Assembly (NCBI GenBank): GCA_016791115.1
Contig: JAEUNL010000032.1
Coordinates: 36,558-100,557 of the forward strand
Direction: 5' to 3'
DNA from: Rhodocyclaceae bacterium
Lineage (GTDB): Bacteria > Pseudomonadota > Gammaproteobacteria > Burkholderiales > Rhodocyclaceae
Length of the DNA stretch: 64,000 bases
The notes under the pieces: generated by a model
Databases searched by the model: none
The model's input: the letters and a program-made list of their open reading frames with translations, nothing else
Told to the model about the DNA's origin: nothing
Position numbers and translations under genes: made by a program
Shown here: positions 38,728-48,338 of the stretch, piece by piece
How the letters are laid out: every line of letters starts with the position of its first letter
Position numbering within the stretch: the stretch's first letter is position 1

Positions 38728-39966
38728 TCAGACGACTTGTCCCAGTTTGAAGATCGGAAGATACATCGCTACGACCAGGCCACCGATCACGATGCCGAGG
38801 AAGACCATGATGACCGGTTCGATCAGGCTCGACATCGCCGCGACGGCATCGTCCACCTCTTGCTCGTACATGTCGGCGACCTTGCCCAACATGGAATCCA
38901 ATTGGCCGGATTCTTCGCCGATCGCAACCATCTGGACGACCATCATCGGGAACACCTGAGCATTCTGCATCGAGACCGTCAGGCTCGTACCTGTGCTGAC
39001 CTCGGTCTGGATCTGCCGAGTCGCGACTTTGTAAATGTGGTTTCCGGATGCCCCGCCCACCGAATCGAGGGCCTCGACCAGCGGTACGCCCGCTGCGAAC
39101 ATGGTGGAAAGCGTGCGGGTCCAGCGTGCAATCGTTGCCTTGCGAATGATGTCGCCGATCACGGGTGCTCGCAGCAGCATCCGGTCGATTACCACCTGCA
39201 TGGCGACCGAACGTTTCCAAAAGTAGAAGAAGGCGAATATTCCGGCACCCAAGGCGCCGAAAATGAAATACCAGTTGGCAACGAATGCGTCCGAGATTCC
39301 GATTACAAACAAAGTAGGTGCTGGCAGATCGGCGCCGAAGCTCGAGAATACTTTCTTGAACTCCGGAACGACGAACAACATGATGACCGCGGTCACGATG
39401 AAAGCGACAATGATCACCGCAGCCGGGTAAAACATTGCAGACTTGATCTTGCTCTTGAGAGCAATGATTTTTTCTTTGTATGTGGCGAGTCGATCGAGCA
39501 GGTTATCAAGAATCCCCGCCTGTTCGCCGGCGGCGATGAGATTGCAGTACAGCGCGTCGAAGTGCACCGGATGCTTGCGAAAAGCCTGCGCGAGGCTACT
39601 GCCCGTCTCGACGTCGGTACGAACATCAGTCAAAAGCTTCCCGACGGCCGGGTTCGACGCGCCCTTCGCAGCGATGTCGAAAGCCTGGAGCAATGGAACG
39701 CCGGATTTCATCATCGTCGCCAATTGGCGCGTGAAGATCGTGATGTCCTTCTCAGATATCCGTCCGCCGCGGCGGAACTTCTGTTTCTTGATTCGCGTGA
39801 CGATGATGCCCTGGCGACGCAAGGACGCTGACACGAGATTCTCGCCAGTCGCCCGCATTTCCCCGCGCAACTGTTTGCCGGTCTTGTCCTTGCCCTCCCA
39901 CAGGAACATCGCTTCGCGCTCGGAGGCTGCGCGGCGGGTTGCCCTGCTGGTTGTTGCTGTTGCCAT
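38728..39966 (-). CDS. pilC: Type IV pilus inner-membrane platform protein PilC
   Basis: A 412-aa GspF/PilC-family protein with two homologous F domains (about residues 78-200 and 280-403): FTRQLATMMKSGVPLLQAFD and RWTRTLSTMFAAGVPLVEAL are the repeat signatures. Transmembrane helices include AAVIIVAFIVTAVIMLFVVP and IMVFLGIVIGGLVVAMYLPI. It is the platform that PilB acts on during pilus extension. It starts 42 bases after the pilB stop. Confidence 0.95.
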   Translation of the reverse strand: MATATTSRATRRAASEREAMFLWEGKDKTGKQLRGEMRATGENLVSASLRRQGIIVTRIKKQKFRRGGRISEKDITIFTRQLATMMKSGVPLLQAFDIAAKGASNPAVGKLLTDVRTDVETGSSLAQAFRKHPVHFDALYCNLIAAGEQAGILDNLLDRLATYKEKIIALKSKIKSAMFYPAAVIIVAFIVTAVIMLFVVPEFKKVFSSFGADLPAPTLFVIGISDAFVANWYFIFGALGAGIFAFFYFWKRSVAMQVVIDRMLLRAPVIGDIIRKATIARWTRTLSTMFAAGVPLVEALDSVGGASGNHIYKVATRQIQTEVSTGTSLTVSMQNAQVFPMMVVQMVAIGEESGQLDSMLGKVADMYEQEVDDAVAAMSSLIEPVIMVFLGIVIGGLVVAMYLPIFKLGQVV

Positions 39967-40008
39967 CGTCCTCTCCCGGCTGCGCGGCGCGCAGCTTCAA
40001 CTGGAAAA

Positions 40009-41730
40009 TTACTCGTTCGTTGTCGCGAGCACTTCCTCGAGGGAAGTGACACCTTGCTTGACTTTCAACAGACCGGACTGGCGCAGGTCACGTACTCCTT
40101 CTCGTTGAGCCTGCTCGGCAAGCTCGAGCGAGTTGCCGGTGGTCATGATGATGCGCTGCATGTCTTCGGAGATCGGCATGACTTGATAGATACCGACACG
40201 CCCCTTGTAGCCGCTTCCCTTGCAGCGATCGCACCCGCCCGGGCCGAAGAGCTGCCACGAACCGTCGAGATCTTCCTCCGAGAAGCCGGCCTGAATCAGC
40301 GCTTCGACGGGGACCGAAACCGGTTTCTTGCAGGAACACAGCCGACGCGCAAGTCGCTGCGCGGTAATCAGGATCACACTTGATGCGATGTTGAACGACG
40401 GTACCCCCATGTTGGCCAGCCGGGTTAGCGTCGATGGCGCGTCGTTCGTATGGAGCGTCGACAACACGAGGTGGCCTGTCTGCGCGGCCTTGACCGAAAT
40501 TTCGGCTGTTTCCAGGTCGCGGATCTCACCGACCATGATGATGTCCGGATCCTGGCGGAGAAACGCGCGAAGCGCGGTCGCAAAGGTCAGACCAGCCTTC
40601 TCATTGACATTGACCTGATTGATGCCTGCGAGGTTGATTTCTGCAGGATCCTCTGCCGTCGATATGTTCGTGCCCGGTTTGTTGAGCAGATTCAGGCACG
40701 TATAAAGAGATACCGTTTTGCCGCTGCCGGTCGGGCCCGTAACGAGGACCATCCCGTAGGGCCGCTCGATTGCGTTCATCATTGCGGCACGCTGGTCCGG
40801 CTCATAACCCAAGGCATCGATGCCCAGCATCGCCGAACTCGGATCGAGGATGCGCATGACGATCTTCTCGCCATGCAGCGTTGGCAGCGTGCTGACACGG
40901 AAGTCGATGGCCTTGGTCTTGGACAACTGCAGTTTCATCCGACCGTCCTGCGGAACCCGCTTCTCTGCGATGTCCAGTCGGGAAACGACCTTGATGCGCG
41001 ACGCGATCTTCTCGCGAAGCACGAGCGGGGGTTGCGCGATCTCGCGCAACAGCCCGTCGGTACGGAATCGAATGCGGTAGTACTTCTCGTAGGGTTCGAA
41101 ATGAATGTCCGATGCGCCCTCGTTGATTGCATCCAGAAGCATCTTCTGGATGAACTTGACGATGGGCGCGTCATCGACTTCAGCCTGCGCCGCCTCGCCG
41201 GAGCTCTCGCCAAGGCTTTCGTCGCCTTGGAGGAGGTCCATGTCGAATTCGTCGCCGAGCGTCAGATCCCGCAGCGCGTGGGCCGCTGTTTCGGAGAGTT
41301 TGGCAACTGTCGTCGCAAGCTTGTCGACTTCGGCCACGACCGGGTCGACCGCCATTCCGGTTTGAAAGCGGATCTCGTCCAGTGCACGCAGGTTGGTGGG
41401 ATCGGCGAGTGCAACTGAGAGGCGGTTGCCCCGCTTGTTTAGCGCGACCACCATATGCGACTGCATCAGCTTGTAGTCGAGCAGTTCCCGCGGAAATTGT
41501 GTCTCGTCGTACGCCGACAAGTCGATCACGGGATATCCGAAGGTTTGCGACGCGAAGACCGCAAGTTCTCGCGGGCGAATGGCACCTTTTCCAACCAGTT
41601 CGGCTGGAAACCCGTGACCAGATTGCCTGGCTTGAGTCGTGAGCGTCAGGGCTTCGGGTTCGGATAGCCGACCCTGTTGCACCAGTGCTCTCGCCAGCCC
41701 GCTTAAAGCAATCTGTGGGTTTGCTGCCAT
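40009..41730 (-). CDS. pilB: Type IV pilus assembly ATPase PilB
   Basis: A 573-aa secretion ATPase powering pilus extension. The N-terminal GspE-N/MshEN region (about residues 60-150) is followed by the ATPase domain with Walker A GPTGSGKT (K338), the Asp box and Walker B around IIMVGEIRDLETAEISVKAA, the His box GHLVLSTLHTNDAPST and the zinc CxxC pairs CSCKK and CDRCKGSGYKG. It heads pilB-pilC-pilD. PilT, PilA and other pilus genes are outside the window. Confidence 0.95.
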   Translation of the reverse strand: MAANPQIALSGLARALVQQGRLSEPEALTLTTQARQSGHGFPAELVGKGAIRPRELAVFASQTFGYPVIDLSAYDETQFPRELLDYKLMQSHMVVALNKRGNRLSVALADPTNLRALDEIRFQTGMAVDPVVAEVDKLATTVAKLSETAAHALRDLTLGDEFDMDLLQGDESLGESSGEAAQAEVDDAPIVKFIQKMLLDAINEGASDIHFEPYEKYYRIRFRTDGLLREIAQPPLVLREKIASRIKVVSRLDIAEKRVPQDGRMKLQLSKTKAIDFRVSTLPTLHGEKIVMRILDPSSAMLGIDALGYEPDQRAAMMNAIERPYGMVLVTGPTGSGKTVSLYTCLNLLNKPGTNISTAEDPAEINLAGINQVNVNEKAGLTFATALRAFLRQDPDIIMVGEIRDLETAEISVKAAQTGHLVLSTLHTNDAPSTLTRLANMGVPSFNIASSVILITAQRLARRLCSCKKPVSVPVEALIQAGFSEEDLDGSWQLFGPGGCDRCKGSGYKGRVGIYQVMPISEDMQRIIMTTGNSLELAEQAQREGVRDLRQSGLLKVKQGVTSLEEVLATTNE

Positions 41731-42147
41731 AGGACCTTGTTTTTACAGGGATAGATGCAGTCGAAACGTTGATGATGCACGCCTGAACCGTGTTTGTAAA
41801 GGCAATTTCCGCAGTATGTCCCCAGTTCAGGCCGGGGCACGATGTATTTCACGGTTCGAATCGCTCTGGCTTGAATACGAGAACGGTCTCCGCTCTCTGG
41901 TCCGGCGGCCTGTTCCATCGGAAACCGAGGATGCCAATGCTCACTCCTTGAGACGGAGAGGGCTGCGTAAAGTCTGACCGTTTGCCCGGTTGGCGGATGT
42001 CGGGAACATTTCGGGTTGGAGCCGAGTCTTGCCGGTCTTCAGCGGGACGAGAGCCGCTTTTTTTGGGTAGCGGGCACGGACCCGTGGTTTCCCGCGCGTC
42101 GGGTTGGATGCTCCCCGCCCGAGATCGCCCGGGCGTCGTGACTGAAG
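41731..42147. other. Gene-free region upstream of pilB
   Basis: 417 bases without a convincing gene. It should contain the pilB promoter on the - strand, but no clear -10/-35 or sigma54 element is seen. On the + strand a weak terminator-like stem AGCGG/CCGCT (42041-42045 with 42054-42058) is followed by seven T, suggesting a short + strand transcript may end there. Long antisense frames crossing it are artefacts of high GC. Confidence 0.4.
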
Positions 42148-42987
42148 TCAGGCGCGGTTCAGCAAGACCTCGAGCACAAAGCGACTTCCGACATACGCCA
42201 GCAGCAATGTCAGGAACCCGGCGAGCGTCCAGCGCAGTGCGACCTTCCCGCGCCAACCACGCAGATGCCGCCCGACGAGTAATGCGCCGAACAGTACCCA
42301 CGAAGTGATGGCAAACACCGTCTTGTGGTCCAGCCGGAAGGCCTTGCCGAAGAGCGTTTCGGAAAACACGATACCTGTGCCCAGCGTCAGGGTAAGCAGC
42401 ACAAACGCAATCGCGATAAGTCGAAACAGCAGGGCTTCCATCGTCAGCAGGGGTGGCAATCCGGCAAGGGCGCGGGAGAGCCGTCCCTTGTGCAGGCGCT
42501 TTTCCGCTGCGGCCATAAGCAGTGCATGTAGGGCTGCGAGCGTGAAGAGGCTGTATGCAAGCATCGCCATCATGAAATGCGCACGAAATACGGCAGAACC
42601 TGCATTGGCCAGCAGATGCTGTCCAGGAAACGCCATCGGCAAGAGTACGCAAATTGCCGCCATCGGCATTGCAAGTGTCTGCAATCCCTCGAGCCGGGCA
42701 TAAATATTTTCGATCCAGTAAAACACCAGTGCCAGCCAGACCATCAGGGAAATCGCGTAGCTGAATCCGAAATGCATGGCGCCACCGGGAAACAGAAGCG
42801 CATACAGGCCGCCACCGTGGAGGAATATGGCGACGAGCAACAGCAACCTCTCCCACGCCGACAACCTGCGAGTTGCCATGCCGGAGCCCAACGTGCTCTG
42901 GGGCGCATCGGACCATCGGGTGCGCCAGAAGTGCAAGCCCAGCAAGGCATACAGCGTCGCCGGAAGTACTTGAAGTAAAATCTCCAT
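42148..42987 (-). CDS. CcsA/YpjD-like cytochrome c assembly family membrane protein
   Basis: A 279-aa polytopic protein with about eight transmembrane helices, related to the HemX/CcsA haem-handling family. The conserved tryptophan-rich/His region is represented by HFGFSYAISLMVWLALVFYW and RAHFMMAMLAYSLFTLAALH, and the C-terminal RLDHKTVFAITSWVLFGALL has the family His. It lies beside and divergent to ffh, as ypjD-type genes do in many proteobacteria. A role in haem delivery or metal-ion homeostasis is inferred from family only. Confidence 0.86.
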   Translation of the reverse strand: MEILLQVLPATLYALLGLHFWRTRWSDAPQSTLGSGMATRRLSAWERLLLLVAIFLHGGGLYALLFPGGAMHFGFSYAISLMVWLALVFYWIENIYARLEGLQTLAMPMAAICVLLPMAFPGQHLLANAGSAVFRAHFMMAMLAYSLFTLAALHALLMAAAEKRLHKGRLSRALAGLPPLLTMEALLFRLIAIAFVLLTLTLGTGIVFSETLFGKAFRLDHKTVFAITSWVLFGALLVGRHLRGWRGKVALRWTLAGFLTLLLAYVGSRFVLEVLLNRA

Positions 42988-43114
42988 TTCGCCAGTTTAC
43001 CGCATGCATCAGGGGAACTCTGATTTCGCCAGATGGGTTCGTTTCAGGACTTCAGCTTGCGTGGAAGCGTGTGCGGTACGCTCGCCCTGATTTGGTAATT
43101 TCCGGTACCCCAGC

Positions 43115-44473
43115 ATGCTCGACACCCTGACCCAGCGACTAGCCCGCGTCGTCAAGACAGTACGCGGCCACGCCCGCCTCAACGAAGACAACATCAGCGA
43201 AGCATTGCGCGAGGTCCGCATGGCCTTGCTTGAAGCCGATGTGGCGTTGCCGGTGGTCAAGGATTTCATTTCCCGGGTCAAGGAACGGGCTGTCGGCGAG
43301 GAAGTCATCGGATCCCTGACGCCCGGGCAGGCGCTGATCGGTGTCGTGCATCGGGAACTCACCGAGCTCATGGGCGGGGCACACACCGGCCTGAACCTCG
43401 CAGTCCAGCCCCCGGCCGTGATCCTGATGGCAGGCCTGCAAGGTGCCGGCAAGACCACGACCACCGCAAAACTCGGGAAACTGCTGCGCGAAGCCCAGAA
43501 GAAGAAAGTTCTGGTCGTGTCGTGCGACGTCTATCGACCGGCCGCGATCGAGCAGTTGCGCCTTGTCGCCGAGCAGGCCGGGATCGATTTCTTCCCGTCT
43601 CAAGGAGGGCAGAAGCCGGCCGACATCGCGGCGGCGGCACTGGATTTCGCGAAAAAGCACTACTTCGACGTGTTGTTCGTCGACACCGCAGGCCGACTTG
43701 GCATCGACGAGGCCATGATGGCCGAGATCAAGGCACTGCACGCCCAGTTGGCGCCGATAGAAACCTTGTTCGTGGTCGACAGCATGCTCGGGCAGGATGC
43801 CGTCAATACGGCGAAGGCGTTCAACGAAGCCCTTCCGCTTACGGGCGTGATTCTCACCAAACTGGATGGCGATTCACGGGGTGGCGCGGCGCTCTCGGTG
43901 CGCCATGTCACCGGGAAGCCGCTCAAGTTTGCCGGCATCGGAGAAAAGCTGAACGGGTTGGAGGAGTTCCACCCGGATCGCATGGCGTCCCGCATCCTCG
44001 GCATGGGTGACATCCTCGGGCTGGTCGAAGAGGCGCGCAAGAATGTTGATGAGGAAAAAGCGCGTGCATTTGCCCAGAAATTGAAGACGGGCAAGGGATT
44101 CGATCTCAACGATTTCAAGGAACAGATCGCCCAGATGCGCAAGATGGGCGGCGTTTCATCGCTGCTCGACAAACTGCCTGCGCAATTCGCCCAAGCCGCC
44201 GGCCAGATGCAAGGGGGCCTCGAAGACAAGGCGATTCGTCGCATCGAGGGCATCATCAATTCGATGACTCCGCAGGAGCGCGGCAAGCCGGAACTCATCA
44301 AGGCGAGCCGGAAGCGCCGCATCGCGGCCGGGAGCGGGGTGCCGGTGCAGGAGGTGAACCGCCTCCTCAATCAGTTCGAGCAGACCCAGAAGGTGATGAA
44401 GCAGTTGAGCAAGGGGGGTATGCAGAAACTCCTGCGCGGCATGAAGGGAATGCTGCCGGGCATGCCCCGCTAG
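43115..44473 (+). CDS. ffh: Signal recognition particle protein Ffh
   Basis: A 452-aa SRP54 GTPase, pairing with 4.5S RNA to target membrane proteins co-translationally. The N domain (LTQRLARVVKTVRGHARLNE) leads to the G domain with G1 GLQGAGKTTTTAKL, DVYRPAAIEQL, the G3 VDTAGRLG and G4 TKLDGDSRGG. The Met-rich M domain (about residues 300-452) ends GGMQKLLRGMKGMLPGMPR. The normal length and order are kept. Confidence 0.96.
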   Translation: MLDTLTQRLARVVKTVRGHARLNEDNISEALREVRMALLEADVALPVVKDFISRVKERAVGEEVIGSLTPGQALIGVVHRELTELMGGAHTGLNLAVQPPAVILMAGLQGAGKTTTTAKLGKLLREAQKKKVLVVSCDVYRPAAIEQLRLVAEQAGIDFFPSQGGQKPADIAAAALDFAKKHYFDVLFVDTAGRLGIDEAMMAEIKALHAQLAPIETLFVVDSMLGQDAVNTAKAFNEALPLTGVILTKLDGDSRGGAALSVRHVTGKPLKFAGIGEKLNGLEEFHPDRMASRILGMGDILGLVEEARKNVDEEKARAFAQKLKTGKGFDLNDFKEQIAQMRKMGGVSSLLDKLPAQFAQAAGQMQGGLEDKAIRRIEGIINSMTPQERGKPELIKASRKRRIAAGSGVPVQEVNRLLNQFEQTQKVMKQLSKGGMQKLLRGMKGMLPGMPR

Positions 44474-44639
44474 CGAACGACGGCGCCGTGTGGCGGGCAC
44501 GCGTTGCTTCTGCTGAACCAGGGCGCTCAACGAACACTTGGGCGCGACGTCAACATGATCTTCGGATTTCGTGTGCTGCCGCGCACTATGCGGTTCGTAA
44601 GACGATGACCGATACCCGGCGCGTGCGATTCCGCAAACA

Positions 44640-47258
44640 ATGAACCAGCACCAGAGTGGGCAGGAGGACGTGTACCGACAATCGGTCGGCGCAGTCCCTC
44701 TTGCCGATTTGCCGGTGCCAGCGTGTCTGTTGGACGCGGGCGGACGCGTCGTGGCAGCGAACCAGCCCTGGTGCAGGCTGCTTGGTGTTGCAGACGGACG
44801 GACCAGCTTGGACTGGTCTTCGGGGTTCGACGATGAGAGCTTGATTGCGCTTCGCGAGTCCGTCGTCGAAGCTGCATCGTCGGGAAGCTGTCCGGTCGTC
44901 AAACTCAACTCGGCGGGTTCCAGCGGCCATGGTGCTGCATTCGAAGTCCGCATTGCCTGGATACCGGATCGAACGGCTGCGATCGCGGTGTTTCGCGACT
45001 GCACTCCGGAGCATGGGCTGGCTGCTGAAAGCGCATCACTGCGCCGACTGCTGGACCTCGCGCGCGGGCAGCTCGAACAGGTGTTTCTCGCTGCCACCGA
45101 TGCCCTGGTGCTCGTGGATTGCGAGACGCTGCAGATTCTCGAAGCCAATCCGGCTGCGGGGCGGCTGTATGGTTACGTGCCGGACCACCTGCGAAGTCGC
45201 GTATTCACAGACCTGACGGTCGAGCAGGCCGAATCGGAGAGCCAGCCGATTCTGGCGAGGCGCGACAGATTGCCGGTTCGGTTTCACAGACGCCAGAACG
45301 GCTCGCATTTTCCGGTCGAGATCTTTGCCCGCTACCTTGTGCGCGATGGTCGCGAGGTTGCGGTGCTGTCCATCAGCGATGTCACGAACCGCAGCAACAG
45401 GGAACGTGTCCAGCTCGAGTCGGAACTCAGGTATCGCGCAATCTTCGATGCTGCGCCTTACCCGATCATTCTTCTCGATGATGGTGGTGCAGTGCTCGAC
45501 GCAAATCCGGTCGCCTGCCAACTCTATGGGTACGAGCGCGACGAAATCCTCGGTCTGGGCATCGATCGGCTGTTCGGGAATCAAAGCGGTGTCGATGCCA
45601 TGCTGCGGGCACGCTCGACGTTCATTCCTGCCACCACGCACATGAGGCGCGATGGCACATCGTTCCTTGCGGAGACCACGCTGTCATTCACGCGACTCGA
45701 CGACGGGCTGATCCTGCTGGCCGTCGTACGAGACATCACGGACGAGCGGCGTACCCTGGAGCGTCTGCAGGAGGCCGAGGAGCGCTGGCGCTTTGCGCTG
45801 GAGGGGGCGGGCGATGGCGTCTGGGATTGGAATCTCGCCACGCAGGACTTCTACCACTCGCCTCGCTGGCGCGAGATGCTTGGCTACGCTGCTGACGACA
45901 CGCGCTTGTCGTGGCACAACCTGCTGCATCCGGAAGACAAGCAGCAGGTATATGGAAACCTCGACGCCTACCTGAATGGGGAATCTGCCTTGTACGAGGC
46001 GGAGTTCCGTCTGCGTTGTGCGAATGGCTCGTACAAGTGGATCGCCGCACGCGGCAAGATCATGTCGCGCGACGAGCAAGGCAGGGCGTTGCGCATGCTC
46101 GGCACGCATCGCGACATTACCGAAAGTCGGCGCATGATGGAAACGCTGCGCGCATCGGAGCAGCGCTGGCAGTTCGCGCTGGAAGGGCACGGCGACGGGC
46201 TCTGGGACTGGAACCTCGCTGCCGGACGCCTCACGTTGTCCGACCAGTTTCGCGAGATCCTCGGTTTTGGTTCGCGCGGGCTGTCCCACGACGTCCATTG
46301 GGAGGGTCTCGTGCATCCGGATGAATGGCCCGCTACGCACGACGCTTTCGAGCGGCATCTGGCAGGGCATGCGCCCTTGTTGTCGGTCGACACACGCATG
46401 CGTTGTGCGGACGGGACATGTAAATGGGTTGCCCTGCGCGGCAAGGTGATGGAATACGGGCGGCTAGATCGCCCGATGCGGATGATTGGCACGCTGCGAG
46501 ACGTCGAGGAGGCCAAGCGTCGCGAAGTGCGGGAGCGCAACGAGCAGGAGAAACTCTCGCACGCCAGTCGCCTCATCACCCTGGGCGAAATGGCCTCTGC
46601 GCTGGCGCACGAACTCAATCAGCCGCTGACGGCAATCCGCAACTTCAGCGCGCTGGGTTTGCGCCGGCTGGGCGACCATCCGCCGGAGGGTGTGCGCAAC
46701 ACACTCGAAATCATTGCCGAGCAGTCGATGCGGGCGGGCGAGATCGTGCGCAGGATCCGCAGCTTCGTGCGCAAGGGCGAGATTCGGCTCGAGCCGGTTC
46801 ACATCAACTCGGTGGTCGGCGATATGGTGCGATTTTCAGCACCCGACGCGAGGGAGAATGGCGTTCAGGTAGTGCTCGAACTGGAGGAGCCGCTGCCCGC
46901 CATCAATGGGGACAGAACCGGCCTTGAACAGCTCGTCATGAATCTGCTCCGAAACGGCATCGAGGCCATGGCCAGGATCGAAGGCGAACGGCGGCTCACC
47001 GTGTGCACGGCCAAGCGCGCGGATGGAACCGTCGAGTGCAGCGTGACCGATCTGGGGGAAGGGCTCTCGCCGGACGTTCTGGCCGGCCTGTTCGAACCAT
47101 TCGTCACGACCAAGCCCGACGGGGTCGGGCTTGGTCTGGCAATCTGTCGCACGATCGTCGAGAATCACGGCGGTCGTCTCTGGGTCGAGCCGACACAGGG
47201 GCGCGGCGCATCGTTTCATTTTGCTATCCCGATCGCGTGGAAAGGTTCGCATGGCTGA
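44640..47258 (+). CDS. Multi-PAS hybrid-free sensor histidine kinase (FixL-like)
   Basis: An 872-aa soluble kinase with no transmembrane segment. Five PAS domains are visible: about residues 22-120, 140-250, 255-375, 380-505 and 510-635, the last two of the PAS_3/PAC type (WRFALEGAGDGVWDWNLA and WQFALEGHGDGLWDWNLA are near-duplicates). The HisKA box LAHELNQPLTAIRN holds phosphorylated H657; the ATPase has NLLRNGIEAM, FEPFVTTKPDGVGLGLAIC and GRGASFHFAIP. This kinase core matches the FixL/DctB subfamily. No haem-binding PAS His is evident, so the signal is unknown. It overlaps the regulator gene by eight bases. Confidence 0.92.
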   Translation: MNQHQSGQEDVYRQSVGAVPLADLPVPACLLDAGGRVVAANQPWCRLLGVADGRTSLDWSSGFDDESLIALRESVVEAASSGSCPVVKLNSAGSSGHGAAFEVRIAWIPDRTAAIAVFRDCTPEHGLAAESASLRRLLDLARGQLEQVFLAATDALVLVDCETLQILEANPAAGRLYGYVPDHLRSRVFTDLTVEQAESESQPILARRDRLPVRFHRRQNGSHFPVEIFARYLVRDGREVAVLSISDVTNRSNRERVQLESELRYRAIFDAAPYPIILLDDGGAVLDANPVACQLYGYERDEILGLGIDRLFGNQSGVDAMLRARSTFIPATTHMRRDGTSFLAETTLSFTRLDDGLILLAVVRDITDERRTLERLQEAEERWRFALEGAGDGVWDWNLATQDFYHSPRWREMLGYAADDTRLSWHNLLHPEDKQQVYGNLDAYLNGESALYEAEFRLRCANGSYKWIAARGKIMSRDEQGRALRMLGTHRDITESRRMMETLRASEQRWQFALEGHGDGLWDWNLAAGRLTLSDQFREILGFGSRGLSHDVHWEGLVHPDEWPATHDAFERHLAGHAPLLSVDTRMRCADGTCKWVALRGKVMEYGRLDRPMRMIGTLRDVEEAKRREVRERNEQEKLSHASRLITLGEMASALAHELNQPLTAIRNFSALGLRRLGDHPPEGVRNTLEIIAEQSMRAGEIVRRIRSFVRKGEIRLEPVHINSVVGDMVRFSAPDARENGVQVVLELEEPLPAINGDRTGLEQLVMNLLRNGIEAMARIEGERRLTVCTAKRADGTVECSVTDLGEGLSPDVLAGLFEPFVTTKPDGVGLGLAICRTIVENHGGRLWVEPTQGRGASFHFAIPIAWKGSHG

Positions 47259-47874
47259 GCACGGCCTGGTTTGCGTTGTCGATGACGACGAAATGGTTCG
47301 CATGTCGGTCAGCATGCTGATCGAAACGCTTGGCGTTCGCGCAAGGGCCTATGCCAACTGCCTCGATCTCCTCGAGGATGAGGCCAGCCTTGCACTCTGC
47401 GGCTGCCTGGTGCTCGATGTCCGTATGCCGGGCATCAGCGGGCTCGAGATGCAGGAACGCCTCGAATCCCTGCGCGTGGATGCGCCGATCATCTTCATCT
47501 CGGGCCATGGTGACGTGCCCATGGTGGTGCGTGCGATGCGGGGCGGTGCGCTTGATTTCCTGCAGAAGCCGTTCAATGAACAGATCCTGCTCGACCGTGT
47601 GCAGCAGGCACTCGAGATTAGCGCGCGGCGTCGGCGCGAGCGCATCAAGCGCGCGACGGTCGAGGCACGCCTGGCGACACTGACTCCGCGCGAGACGGAC
47701 GTTCTGGAAGAGATCGTCGCCGGCCGCCAGAACAAGGTGATCGCAGACAAGCTCGGCATCAGCATGAAGACCGTAGAGCAGCATCGGGCGCGCATCATGG
47801 AGAAGATGCACGCGGCTTCACTCGCGGAACTGGTGCGCCACGTCACCGAACTGCGTCGTAGCGATACCCTTTGA
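47251..47874 (+). CDS. FixJ-like response regulator (NarL/LuxR output)
   Basis: A 207-aa protein. The receiver (about residues 1-120) has acidic DDDE near residue 11, phosphoacceptor D56 in CLVLDVRMPG, switch Ser/Thr in FISGHGD and K in FLQKPF. The C-terminal GerE/LuxR helix-turn-helix is LTPRETDVLEEIVAGRQNKV with ISMKTVEQHRARIMEKM. The start overlaps the kinase stop, with GGAAAGG upstream. The closest named relatives in organisation are FixJ and TodT/TutB-type regulators; targets are not identifiable. Confidence 0.93.
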   Translation: MAEHGLVCVVDDDEMVRMSVSMLIETLGVRARAYANCLDLLEDEASLALCGCLVLDVRMPGISGLEMQERLESLRVDAPIIFISGHGDVPMVVRAMRGGALDFLQKPFNEQILLDRVQQALEISARRRRERIKRATVEARLATLTPRETDVLEEIVAGRQNKVIADKLGISMKTVEQHRARIMEKMHAASLAELVRHVTELRRSDTL

Positions 47875-47905
47875 GGCGCGAGAGCCGCCTGGGACGGTTC
47901 AGGGA

Positions 47906-47941
47906 AATCCCGGAACGTTGACCGGGATTGCGCCGATTTTT
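47906..47941 (+). terminator. Terminator-like hairpin after the FixJ-like gene
   Basis: AATCCCGG (47906-47913) pairs with CCGGGATT (47922-47929) around AACGTTGA, and TTTTT follows at 47937-47941 after seven bases. The distance to the T-run makes it a weak intrinsic terminator; the loop also contains the palindrome AACGTT. Confidence 0.45.
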
Positions 47942-48053
47942 CCGTGGCTTTGTCTGCAGCATCCTCCCTAGGCTGGCAAGGCTTCGGTTCCGGGCGATTC
48001 TCTGATCGCTCTGCCCCGGTGTTTCGTGCTTCTTCGACTGAAGGAGCTGTCCG

Positions 48054-48338
48054 ATGATCTCGCAATTAATGACGGGACAGCATTGCGTCATACGCGTCCG
48101 TGGCGAGCTCGATGCGCAGAGCGTGTTCGAACTGCGAGACCGGGTAACGCGGGCGTTCGCGAATTATGGTTCGATCCAGGTCGATCTGTCGGAGGTGAAG
48201 TCGCTCGATACGGCCGGCCGCAGCATGCTGGATTTTTTGCGTTCAATTGCGTCGCCGATGTTCCGGGTCACGTCGCCCGGCGCGGAAATCGAGGAAACAG
48301 AATGCAGGATGCAGTCATCCACGAAGTCATCGCGCTGA
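48054..48338 (+). CDS. STAS-domain protein (anti-anti-sigma-like)
   Basis: A 94-aa single STAS domain of the SpoIIAA type. VIRVRGELDAQSVFELRDRV and IQVDLSEVKSLDTAGRSMLD place a possible phospho-acceptor Ser in the DTAGRS loop, where SpoIIAA has its regulated Ser. Such proteins antagonise anti-sigma kinases or take part in partner-switching. GGAG lies seven bases upstream of the ATG. The last 37 bases overlap the next gene in another frame. It is somewhat short at the C-terminus, whose last dozen residues look non-family and may be shaped by the overlap. Confidence 0.8.
   Translation: MISQLMTGQHCVIRVRGELDAQSVFELRDRVTRAFANYGSIQVDLSEVKSLDTAGRSMLDFLRSIASPMFRVTSPGAEIEETECRMQSSTKSSR

Noticed and set aside
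41849..43009. 386-codon - strand frame crossing the pilB upstream gap and the CcsA-like gene
   Set aside because: Overlaps the CcsA-like gene out of frame on the same strand; no recognisable protein features.
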